Assembly (NCBI GenBank): GCA_044226865.1
Contig: JBGAGE010000005.1
Span: 479,240 to 543,239, forward strand
Direction of reading: 5' to 3'
DNA length: 64,000 nt
Origin: TMP-86 sp044226865
Lineage (GTDB): Bacteria > Pseudomonadota > Gammaproteobacteria > Steroidobacterales > Steroidobacteraceae
Numbering within the stretch: position 1 is the first letter of the stretch; each line of letters opens with the position of its first letter. The notes beneath the pieces were generated by a model. The model made no database searches. It was given only the letters and a program-made list of their open reading frames with translations, and was not told where the DNA came from. The translations under genes were made by a program, and so were the position numbers. Positions 1 through 7,359 of this stretch are shown in pieces.

Positions 1-378
1 GTCGCGGGTGTTGCCGCGCTTGAAGGCGGGGTCGGAAACGATGGAGGCGCGCAGCTTGTTGGCGGGGTTCAGGTAGGCCTGGCGCACGCCCTCATTGATC
101 ATGGACTCGAGGTCGCGGCTCACGTCCCAGCGCACGCCCATGCCCACTTTCACGAACACCACCACGATGCCGGTGTCCTGGCAGATGGGCCGGTGGCCCT
201 GCGCGCACATGAGTGAATTGGTCAGAATCTGGGCGATCGCGTCGCGTGCCGCCGGGCTTTTCTCCAAATCATAGGCGCGGCCCATCGCTTGGATGAAATC
301 CGGCGTGTGATAATAAGAAATGTACTGCAAGGCATCGGCGACGCTTGCGATGAGATCGGCTTCCCGAATGACGCTCAT
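1..378 (-). CDS. fumarate hydratase class I, N-terminal part (runs off the window)
   Basis: Reversible hydration of fumarate to malate in the TCA cycle by the oxygen-sensitive [4Fe-4S] class I enzyme. I translated 126 in-frame codons by hand from ATG at 378; the rest lies before position 1. The protein begins MSVIREADLIASVADALQYI and contains MCAQGHRPICQDTG, the conserved stretch around the first cluster cysteine of the class I family. No stop occurs in the visible part. It is transcribed away from the hydrolase gene, with 84 bp between the two starts. Family assignment is firm; whether it is the one-chain FumA/B type or a split alpha subunit cannot be seen. Confidence 0.88.
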   Translation of the reverse strand, partial: MSVIREADLIASVADALQYISYYHTPDFIQAMGRAYDLEKSPAARDAIAQILTNSLMCAQGHRPICQDTGIVVVFVKVGMGVRWDVSRDLESMINEGVRQAYLNPANKLRASIVSDPAFKRGNTRD

Positions 379-462
379 GACGGTTTCCACTTGGACTGGG
401 TCGAGTGGACGTGACTTTACCAACTCGGCGCGCCGCGTGCGCGGCGCCGCTTGCGAAGCTTG

Positions 463-1980
463 ATGCGAGTCCGCATGGGCGCCCTGCTGCTGCTGGCATG
501 CCTGCCGGCGGCCACGCCGCGCGCGGCGAGTCTGCCGGCGCTGACCTGGTCGGATTGCCGGCTCGAACATCCGTTGCAACTGTCCTCCCTGGAGGCCAGC
601 TGCACGCGCTTGGCCGTGCCCGAAGACCGGAGCGCGGAGATCACGGGCACCGCCGGCGCCGGGAAGGCACTTCCCGCTGGCAAGGCGGTGGGTGCCGGCC
701 GCATCGAGCTGAAGATCGCCCGCGTCAGGGCGTTGAACCGGCGCAGCGAGGCGTCTCCCTTGTTCCTGCTCGCGGGCGGCCCGGGCCAGAGCGCCGTGGC
801 GCTGTACGCGGCCATGTCGGGCGCGTTCGTGCGCATTCACCGCAACCATGACATCGTGCTGGTGGATCAGCGCGGCACCGGCGGCTCATCGCCCATGCCC
901 TGCGAGTTCCCGGAGGATTGGAGCGATGCCGCGTCCTCGCCCGCGGCCGTGCGTGAGGCGGCGCAGCGGTGCCTGGAACAATTGGGGCCGCGGGTGCGCA
1001 ACTACACCACCGCCGCGGCCGTACTGGACCTGGACGCGGTGCGGCAGGCGCTGGGTTATGCCCGCATCGATTTGTACGGTGCTTCGTACGGCACCCGCGT
1101 GGCGCAAGCCTACATGCGCCGCTTCCCCGATCGCCTCGAGGCGGTGATCCTCGATGGCGTCACGGACCCGCAGCGGCCCATCGGGCCCGATACGCCGCTG
1201 GATGGCGAGCGCGCGTTGCAATTGATCCTGGCGCGCTGCACGGCCGACGCAGCCTGTGCCAAGGCCTATCCCGACCTGCGGCGCGACTGGAGTGAATTGC
1301 GCGCGCGCTTCGGGCCGGCGCGGCTGCCCATCGAGCTTGCCGATCCGAGCGATGCCAGGCCGACGCCGCTCGTGTTCGACCGCGTCATGCTGAGCGCTGC
1401 GTTACGGCTCTTGTCCTACAGCGCAAGCCAGGCATCGCTCCTGCCGTATCTGCTGCACACGGCGAACGGCGGGGATGTCCGGCCGCTGGCCGCACAGGCG
1501 GTGATGACGGCGCGCCGGGTCGGCGACCAGCTCGCCATCGGCATGCAGAACACCGTGATATGCAGCGAGGATTGGCCGGCGGTGTCCGCGCAGCGCATCG
1601 ATCGCGAGGCGCTCGCCAACACCTACATGGGCGCGGACCAGATCGATGCGTTGGCGCAGATCTGTGCGATCTGGCCGCGCGGACCGGTGGCGGCCGATCA
1701 GTTCGCGCCGCTGCGCTCCACCACACCGACGCTGTTGTTGTCGGGAGAAGCCGATCCTGTGACACCGCCGGCCGGCGCCGAACGCGCGGCGCAGGGACTT
1801 GCGCATCATCGTCATCTGGTCCTCGCCGGCGAAGGCCATGGGCAGCTGGGCACCGGATGCGTGCCGCGCCTGATGGCCGCCTTCCTCGACCGCCCATCGC
1901 CCGAGGACCTGGACGCCGGCTGCCTGAAGCAACATCGTCCGGCGCCGTTCTTCCTGTCCGTGAGCGGGCCTGCGCCATGA
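463..1980 (+). CDS. secreted alpha/beta hydrolase with TAP-like C-terminal domain
   Basis: An exported serine hydrolase of the proline iminopeptidase / tripeptidyl aminopeptidase-like group. A hydrophobic leader (MGALLLLACLPAA... ending near PRAAS) indicates export. The fold shows LLAGGPGQS (oxyanion region), LVDQRGTGGS, the nucleophile elbow GASYGTR, and a C-terminal part with SGEADPVTPP and GEGHGQLG carrying the likely acid and histidine. Length from ATG 463 is 505 residues. TTG at 451 and ATG at 475 are alternative starts; none has a strong ribosome site. Its stop overlaps the next ATG, so it is probably co-transcribed with the ABC exporter genes. Substrate is unknown; peptides or esters are possible. 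Confidence 0.85.
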   Translation: MRVRMGALLLLACLPAATPRAASLPALTWSDCRLEHPLQLSSLEASCTRLAVPEDRSAEITGTAGAGKALPAGKAVGAGRIELKIARVRALNRRSEASPLFLLAGGPGQSAVALYAAMSGAFVRIHRNHDIVLVDQRGTGGSSPMPCEFPEDWSDAASSPAAVREAAQRCLEQLGPRVRNYTTAAAVLDLDAVRQALGYARIDLYGASYGTRVAQAYMRRFPDRLEAVILDGVTDPQRPIGPDTPLDGERALQLILARCTADAACAKAYPDLRRDWSELRARFGPARLPIELADPSDARPTPLVFDRVMLSAALRLLSYSASQASLLPYLLHTANGGDVRPLAAQAVMTARRVGDQLAIGMQNTVICSEDWPAVSAQRIDREALANTYMGADQIDALAQICAIWPRGPVAADQFAPLRSTTPTLLLSGEADPVTPPAGAERAAQGLAHHRHLVLAGEGHGQLGTGCVPRLMAAFLDRPSPEDLDAGCLKQHRPAPFFLSVSGPAP

Positions 1981-2708
1981 TCGAGGCGCGCAGCTTGAGC
2001 AAGCGCTTCGGCGACGTGCAGGCCGTATCGGACGTGTCCTTCCGCGCGGCCGACGGCCAGATCACCGGGCTCCTCGGCCCCAACGGCGCCGGCAAGTCGA
2101 CCACGCTGCGCCTGTTGTACGGCGTGCTGGAAAGCGATGGCGGCGCGTCGCTGATCGACGGGCTGGACATCGCCGGCGAGACCTCCGCGGCGCGCGCGCG
2201 CCTGGGTGTGCTGCCGCACGCGGCCGGCTTGTACGGCAACCTGACGGCACGCGAGAACATCGCGTATTTCGGTGCGCTGCACGGGCTTGCGGCGCGCACC
2301 GTGGCGCAACGGGTCGACGAATTGACACGCACGCTGGGCATGCAGGCCTTCATCGACCGGCGCGCCAAGGGCTTCTCCCAGGGCCAGAGGGTGAAGACGG
2401 CGCTGGCCCGCGCTCTGGTCCACTCGCCGCGCAACCTCATCCTGGACGAGCCCACCAACGGCCTTGACGTGATGGCCATCCGCAATTTGCGCGACTTGCT
2501 CAAGCGCCTGCAGGCCGAGGGGCATTGCATCCTGTTTTCCTCGCATGTGATGCAGGAGATTGGCGCACTCTGCGACCGGGTGGTCATCATCGGCGCCGGG
2601 CGGGTGTTGGCCGACGATGCCCCCGCCGCGCTGCGTGAGCGGCTCGGCGCGGCCAGCTTCGAGGATGCCTTCCTGCAGGTGCTGGGCGGCTCGGAGGGCA
2701 TGAGCTGA
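1977..2708 (+). CDS. natA: ABC transporter ATP-binding protein, NatA type
   Basis: Cytoplasmic ATPase partner of the downstream ABC-2 permease. Visible: Walker A GPNGAGKST near residue 38, a signature FSQGQRVKTALARAL that varies from LSGGQ, Walker B NLILDEPTNGLD, and the switch histidine in LFSSHVM. Length is 243 residues, usual for NatA. The ATG overlaps the stop of the hydrolase gene (ATGA), and its own stop overlaps the next ATG. NatAB systems were first described as sodium exporters, but many homologues move other substrates, so the exported molecule is not determined by sequence. Confidence 0.88.
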   Translation: MIEARSLSKRFGDVQAVSDVSFRAADGQITGLLGPNGAGKSTTLRLLYGVLESDGGASLIDGLDIAGETSAARARLGVLPHAAGLYGNLTARENIAYFGALHGLAARTVAQRVDELTRTLGMQAFIDRRAKGFSQGQRVKTALARALVHSPRNLILDEPTNGLDVMAIRNLRDLLKRLQAEGHCILFSSHVMQEIGALCDRVVIIGAGRVLADDAPAALRERLGAASFEDAFLQVLGGSEGMS

Positions 2709-3886
2709 TGCGCGCGTTGTTGCAGGTGTTCCGCAAGGAATTCATCGAGAACCTGCGCGACAAGCGCACCCTGCTCTCGGCGTTGTTGTTCGGCCCGTTG
2801 TTCGGTCCGCTGCTGTTCGGCTTCATGGTGACGCGCACATTGGACCAGAACGTCACCGAGGCCGACGTGCCGGTGAAGATCACGCTGGCCGGTGCCGCGC
2901 ATGCGCCCGCGCTGGCGGCGTTCCTCGCGGCGCACGGCATGGCGCTCACGCGCGCCGAGCTCGGCGAAGAAGCGGCGCGCGCCGCGGTGCGCAATGGCAC
3001 GGCATCGTTGGTGGTGCTGGTGCCACCGGGCTATGGCGAACGGCTGCGCAGCGGGCAGCCGGCGCCCGTGCTGCTGTTCGCGGACAGTTCGGATTCGCAG
3101 ACCCGCAAGGATGTCGAGCGCACGCGCGAGCTGCTCGCCGGCTATGGCAGCCAGATCGCGCAGCTGCGCCTGCAGATCCGCGGCATCGATCCGCTGATCG
3201 CGCAGCCGCTGGCGGTCGATGACATCGACATCGCCACACCGTCGGGACGTGCGGTGGCCGTGCTGGGTTTCATGACGTATTTCGTATTGTTTGCGCTGCT
3301 CATGGGCGGGCTGTACCTGGCCATCGACAGCACCGCGGGAGAGCGGGAACGCGGCTCGCTGGAGGCGCTGTTGACTCTGCCGGTGGCGCGCTCGGCACTG
3401 GTGGGCGGCAAGATCCTGGCAACCTGCGCCTACATGACCCTGTCGCTGTGCATCACGCTGGTTGCGTTCGTGGTCACCTTCCGGTTCGTGCCCCTGGAAA
3501 AGCTGGGCATGAGCTCGAACCTCGGGTGGGAGTCGGCCGTGCTGTTGTTCGGCATCTGCCTGCCGTTCGTGCCGCTGGGGGCGGCGCTGATGAGTTTCGT
3601 GGCATCCTTCACGCGCAGCTATCGCGAGGCGCAGACCTATCTCACCACGGTGCTGCTGGTGCCCACGCTTCCCATCGCCTTCGCCAGCATTTATTCGCTC
3701 AAGACGCGCCCGTCGCTCATGCCCATCCCCTCGCTGAGCCAACATCTGCTGATGACCAGCGTGCTGCGGGGCGAGGCGTTGGCGGCGGCGGACGTACTGG
3801 TATCGGCGGCCACCTCACTAGCCCTGGCGATGGTGCTGATCGTATTCACCGCACGCCATTGGCGGCGGGAATCCATGCTGGGTTGA
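2708..3886 (+). CDS. natB: ABC-2 type permease, NatB type
   Basis: Membrane half of the exporter encoded with the preceding ATPase. The 392-residue protein has one N-terminal membrane segment (about residues 22-42), a large extracytoplasmic region with FADSSDSQTRKDVERTRELL, then a cluster of five or six hydrophobic helices after residue 180. ERERGSLEALLTLPV is the conserved loop of ABC-2 permeases of the NatB group. The start ATG overlaps the natA stop by one base. Transcription of the three-gene unit probably ends in the GC-rich stretch after 3890, where no clear hairpin with a T run is visible. Confidence 0.86.
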   Translation: MRALLQVFRKEFIENLRDKRTLLSALLFGPLFGPLLFGFMVTRTLDQNVTEADVPVKITLAGAAHAPALAAFLAAHGMALTRAELGEEAARAAVRNGTASLVVLVPPGYGERLRSGQPAPVLLFADSSDSQTRKDVERTRELLAGYGSQIAQLRLQIRGIDPLIAQPLAVDDIDIATPSGRAVAVLGFMTYFVLFALLMGGLYLAIDSTAGERERGSLEALLTLPVARSALVGGKILATCAYMTLSLCITLVAFVVTFRFVPLEKLGMSSNLGWESAVLLFGICLPFVPLGAALMSFVASFTRSYREAQTYLTTVLLVPTLPIAFASIYSLKTRPSLMPIPSLSQHLLMTSVLRGEALAAADVLVSAATSLALAMVLIVFTARHWRRESMLG

Positions 3887-4074
3887 TGCTGCCGGGGCGG
3901 GCCACCCGGGTCGCCGCCCCCCGGGGAACCCCAGGTGATTATGCATAAGCGGGTAGAATCTTCCGCCCCTTGACCGTCGGGGTTTTCCCACGCCCATATG
4001 CCGTAAATGCCGTATATCGCCGCGCGCGCCGCAGCAGCAGACTGGATCCATCTGAATTCCTGGTATTGAATTCC

Positions 4075-4287
4075 ATGGAAAACGCGGACGAAGTCGAACA
4101 ATCCTGGGGCTGGCTGCTCCTGTTGCTGGGGATTTCCGCCTTGCTGATGACGCTCTGGTTCGTGCTACATCCGCTGTCGGCGCTGCTGTGCACCGTCGCG
4201 GGCATGTGCACCTGCCTGTCTTCACTCGCCTTGGGGGGCCTGCGCCCGAGTGCGCCGGAGTTTCAGGCGGACGGCGGCGACAACTGA
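4075..4287 (+). CDS. small two-helix membrane protein, unknown
   Basis: A 70-residue protein beginning MENADEVEQSWGW followed by two hydrophobic segments (LLLLLGISALLMTLWFVL and LLCTVAGMCTCLSSLAL) and a short acidic tail. I do not recognise the family. I preferred ATG 4075 over the far upstream GTG/ATG in the same frame because the upstream 35 codons look non-coding and a TATTGA box ends 5 nt before this ATG. Function unknown; it may be an integral inner-membrane protein. Confidence 0.5.
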   Translation: MENADEVEQSWGWLLLLLGISALLMTLWFVLHPLSALLCTVAGMCTCLSSLALGGLRPSAPEFQADGGDN

Positions 4288-4309
4288 ACGAACCGCAGCT
4301 GGCGGCCGG

Positions 4310-4720
4310 CTATTGCAGGCCTGGTCCCGGCGTCATCGGCTTTGCGCTTCCCGGCTCGACATTCCATCGCTGCAAATGCGCTTGGGTGAAATCACGCGCT
4401 TCCCGCTCGAAACGGTTGTTCCAATAACCGCGCTTGAGCCACTCCATCAGGTAACGAGGCACCGTCAGCCTGCGTGAGTGCCATTGGTGGATCACGTGGA
4501 AGTATTCGTGCAGCATCAGCGCCGGATCGGCGGCGAACGCTGCGATGCTGCCGCGCAGATAAATGACGTTGCGACGGGTCGTGGCATCCGCGCCCCCATG
4601 CAGCCGGGCGTACCACGAATGCGGCACCAGCCGCACCCGCCTCACGCCCGATCCGAAGATGCCGCACAAAGCGTCCTCCACGTGAGGGGGCAGTCGTGGT
4701 GCCGCGGACCGGCGGAACAT
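4310..4720 (-). CDS. small HEXXH-motif protein (DUF4157-like, putative zinc peptidase fold)
   Basis: A 136-residue protein with a zinc-metallopeptidase motif HEYFH in LMLHEYFHVIHQW (about residues 78-90) and, about 25 residues later, NNRFEREARDF. That later glutamate resembles the third ligand region seen in DUF4157-type proteins. There is no signal peptide. It lies 8 bp downstream of aqpZ on the same strand and is probably co-transcribed with it. No pro-domain or membrane segment is visible. Catalytic activity is inferred only from the motif. Confidence 0.6.
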   Translation of the reverse strand: MFRRSAAPRLPPHVEDALCGIFGSGVRRVRLVPHSWYARLHGGADATTRRNVIYLRGSIAAFAADPALMLHEYFHVIHQWHSRRLTVPRYLMEWLKRGYWNNRFEREARDFTQAHLQRWNVEPGSAKPMTPGPGLQ

Positions 4721-4728
4721 GCCGGCGC

Positions 4729-5421
4729 TCAACCGTCGGGTTCGAGCCAGCGGTGGAACAGGCCTGCCACGATCGCGCCGGCGACGGGCGCCACCCAGAA
4801 CAACCACAATTGTTCCGTTGCCCAACCTCCCACGAACAACGCGGGACCGGTGCTGCGCGCCGGATTCACGCTGGTGTTGGTCACCGGGATGCTGACCAGG
4901 TGGATGAGCGTGAGGGCAAGCCCGATGGCCAACGGCGCGAAGCCAGCCGCGGCGCGTTTGGAGGTGGTGCCGAGGATGACGAACAGAAAGAAGAAGGTCA
5001 TCACGAATTCGGTGGCGAGGGCGGCTCCCAGCGAATAGCCGCCAGGGGAATGTCCGGCGTATCCGTTGGCTGCGAAGCCGCTCGCCACCAGGTCGAAGCC
5101 CGGCTTCCCGGATGCGATGAACGCCAGCACCGCGCTGGCGGCGATGGCACCCAGCACCTGTGCCACCACATAGCCCACCGCGGAGGCGGCGGGCAGACGA
5201 CCGGCGGCGACCACACCCGCGGTGACGGCCGGATTGAAATGGCCACCGGAGAGGTGGCCGACCGCATAGGCCATGCTCACCACGGTCAGGCCGAACGCCA
5301 GGGAGACGCCCAACAGTCCGATGCCGAGTTGGGGGAACGCAGCCGCCAGCACCGCCGACCCGCAGCCTCCCAGCACCAGCCAGAATGTTCCAAAGAATTC
5401 AGCCGCGACGACCCGTCCCAT
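4729..5421 (-). CDS. aqpZ: aquaporin Z
   Basis: Water channel of the inner membrane. Both pore NPA boxes are present, HFNPAVT near residue 60 and SVNPARS near residue 183, with the six-helix plus two half-helix pattern of the MIP family. It begins MGRVVAAEFFGTFWLVLGG, matching the usual AqpZ N terminus. I chose ATG 5421 because GAGGG sits 9 nt upstream of it; an in-frame ATG at 5430 would leave no room for a ribosome site. Length 230 residues is standard. The downstream HEXXH gene is in the same direction. Confidence 0.95.
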   Translation of the reverse strand: MGRVVAAEFFGTFWLVLGGCGSAVLAAAFPQLGIGLLGVSLAFGLTVVSMAYAVGHLSGGHFNPAVTAGVVAAGRLPAASAVGYVVAQVLGAIAASAVLAFIASGKPGFDLVASGFAANGYAGHSPGGYSLGAALATEFVMTFFFLFVILGTTSKRAAAGFAPLAIGLALTLIHLVSIPVTNTSVNPARSTGPALFVGGWATEQLWLFWVAPVAGAIVAGLFHRWLEPDG

Positions 5422-5518
5422 CAGTTGCATCCCTCGTGTTGAAATATTTCCAAGGACTCGGACAAGCCTAAGCACAAATCCCCGGCTTTGCCAGCAGCGC
5501 TGGGCGCCGGCCGTGCGC

Positions 5519-5553
5519 TGGTATTTCTACCAATATATTTGGTATGATTACCA
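5519..5553. promoter_or_regulatory. tandem palindromic operators upstream of tetR-efflux operon
   Basis: Two identical-class palindromes TGGTANNNNTACCA lie at 5519-5532 and 5540-5553, exactly 21 bp apart (two helix turns). A -10-like TATGAT (5543-5548) lies inside the second palindrome. Such paired sites in front of a TetR-family gene are typical self-repression operators; binding itself is inferred. Confidence 0.75.
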
Positions 5554-5578
5554 GTACACTTCCAACCGGTCCACACCC

Positions 5579-6220
5579 ATGGTCTCCACCCCGCACAAAT
5601 CCGCCGCCGCGGCAGCTTCCGACGCGCCCCGCGGCACGGCCCCGGCGCGCTCGCGCCTGCTGTGCGCAGCGCTGAAGGTGCTGCATGAACAGGGCATCAT
5701 GGCTTTGACCCAGACCAACGTGGCGGCCGCGGCGGGCCTGCGCCAAAGCCACCTGACCTATTATTTCCGCACCCGCGCGGACCTGCTCAAGGCCATCGTC
5801 GAGCAGGCCGCGGGCGACCTGCTCGGCCTGATCGGCGGCAAGCCGGAGTTTCCGGCGCGCTCGCTCGCCGAGCTGCGCGCACGGCTGATCAAGGACGTCT
5901 CCGACGTGCGCATGCCGCGGCTGATGCTCGCCATGTCGGTGGCGTCCGATGAAGATCCCTCGCTCAAGGCCTGGATGGCGACATTCGAGCAGGGCATGCA
6001 CAAGCTCATGGCCGCCACCTTCAAGGAACTCGGCGTACGGGTGCATAGGCGGGATTTGGCTTTGTTTCACGCCACGATGGTGGGCGCCGCCATCCTCAAT
6101 GCGAACGCCGGCACCCGCACCTCGGCGCGCCAGGCGCGCCTGCTGGTGGCGGCCGCCTTCGACCGACTGCTCGAGGATGCGCGGCGCGCGTCACCGGGTA
6201 GTGCCCAGGGAGTCATGTAA
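5579..6220 (+). CDS. TetR/AcrR-family transcriptional repressor of the RND efflux genes
   Basis: Predicted repressor of 213 residues. Residues about 20-65 form the TetR helix-turn-helix (ALTQTNVAAAAGLRQSHLTYYF), where S-H-LTYYF is the recognition helix; the remaining alpha-helical part would bind the ligand. ATG 5579 is 25 bp after the second palindromic operator, which points to autoregulation. The stop TAA overlaps the ATG of the membrane fusion gene (TAATG), so repressor and pump are one transcript. The inducing compound is unknown. Confidence 0.9.
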   Translation: MVSTPHKSAAAAASDAPRGTAPARSRLLCAALKVLHEQGIMALTQTNVAAAAGLRQSHLTYYFRTRADLLKAIVEQAAGDLLGLIGGKPEFPARSLAELRARLIKDVSDVRMPRLMLAMSVASDEDPSLKAWMATFEQGMHKLMAATFKELGVRVHRRDLALFHATMVGAAILNANAGTRTSARQARLLVAAAFDRLLEDARRASPGSAQGVM

Positions 6221-7359
6221 TGTCCGGACTGCTGCAAGATCGACGCCTGAAGACCTGCCTCGCCGCGACGGCGGCCGGCGCCGTGATCGTCATGCTCATC
6301 TGGGCGATGGGTGCGGGCCGTTCCGATGGCGCAGTGGCCACCCCACCCGCGGAACGGCCCGCGCTCACGGTCACCGCCGCGCGCGCGCAGACGCGTTCGA
6401 TGGCCTCGGTGGTGGAGGCCTCCGGTGCCATCGCCGCCTGGCAGGAAGGCAGCATCGGCACGCGCCTGCCGGGTCTGCCGGTGGTGGCGGTGGAAGTCAA
6501 CGTGGGCGATACCGTGAAGAAGGGGCAGGTGCTGGCGCGGCTCGACGATGCCACCGTGCGCACGGAACTCGCGCAGGCAACGGCGAACCTGGCCGCGGCA
6601 CAGGCGGCATCGCGGCAAGCGGCTGCCAATCGCGATCGCGCCCTGGCCTTGAAGGACTCCGGCGCACTCAGCGAACAGGACATCCTGCAGAACACCACGC
6701 TGGCCGCCACCGGCGAGGCACAGGTGGCGCAGGCGCAGGCGGCGCTGGCCGCCGCGCAATTGAAGTTGCGTTACACGGTGTTGACCGCGCCGGACGACGG
6801 GGTGATCTCCGCACGCACGGCGGCGCTCGGGCTGATCGCGCAAACCAACGCGGAGATGTTCCGCTTCATTCGCCAGGGCCGCCTGGAGTGGCGGGCGGAG
6901 TTGAACGCCACGCAAGTTGCGCAGGTGAAGCCCGGCCAGACGGCGGACATTCGCCTGCCCGGCGGCACGATCGTCAGCGGCAAGGTGCGGCAGATCGCCC
7001 CATCGCTGTCGGCCGACACGCGGCTGGGACTTGCTTATGTGGACCTGGAGCCCGCCTCGGCCGCGAAAGCTGGCGCGCGCGCCGGCATGTTCGCCAGCGG
7101 CGCCATCCGCCGCGACCTCAGCACGGCGGTCACCGTGCCGGCGGAGAGCGTGGTGATCCGCGACGGCCGCAGCTTCGTGCTGCGCCTCGCCGGCACACAC
7201 GCCGAGCAGGTGGCGGTGAGCGTGGGCCGGCGCGAAGGCGGCCTGGCCGAAATCCTCTCCGGCATCAAGGCGGGCGAGACCGTGGTGGTGCGCGGCGCCG
7301 GCTTCGTGAATGACAAGGACACGGTGCGCATCGTGCCGGCGGACGGCCGCGCCTCATGA
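6220..7359 (+). CDS. RND efflux periplasmic adaptor (membrane fusion protein)
   Basis: Links the inner-membrane RND pump to an outer-membrane channel. One N-terminal membrane anchor (LKTCLAATAAGAVIVMLIWAM) is followed by a lipoyl/barrel-sandwich half (GLPVVAVEVNVGDTVKKGQVLARLDD), an alanine/glutamine-rich coiled-coil hairpin around residues 105-175, the second lipoyl half (YTVLTAPDDGVISART) and the beta-barrel domain. Length 379 is typical of MexA/AcrA relatives. It is anchored by a membrane helix rather than a lipobox cysteine. It overlaps both neighbours by 1-4 bp. No outer-membrane TolC-like gene is next to it, so the pump may borrow a channel encoded elsewhere. Confidence 0.92.
   Translation: MSGLLQDRRLKTCLAATAAGAVIVMLIWAMGAGRSDGAVATPPAERPALTVTAARAQTRSMASVVEASGAIAAWQEGSIGTRLPGLPVVAVEVNVGDTVKKGQVLARLDDATVRTELAQATANLAAAQAASRQAAANRDRALALKDSGALSEQDILQNTTLAATGEAQVAQAQAALAAAQLKLRYTVLTAPDDGVISARTAALGLIAQTNAEMFRFIRQGRLEWRAELNATQVAQVKPGQTADIRLPGGTIVSGKVRQIAPSLSADTRLGLAYVDLEPASAAKAGARAGMFASGAIRRDLSTAVTVPAESVVIRDGRSFVLRLAGTHAEQVAVSVGRREGGLAEILSGIKAGETVVVRGAGFVNDKDTVRIVPADGRAS

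Noticed and set aside
1385..3745. 786-codon open frame on the minus strand
   Set aside because: It runs antisense to the hydrolase, natA and natB genes, has low-complexity Gln/Arg/His composition and no family motif. Long antisense frames are expected at this GC content.
4487..4503. CACGTG near 4493 and others (4676, 12953, 13616, 48761) as further parS sites
   Set aside because: Only the central CACGTG or CACGTGGA is shared; the flanking TGTT/AACA arms are absent.
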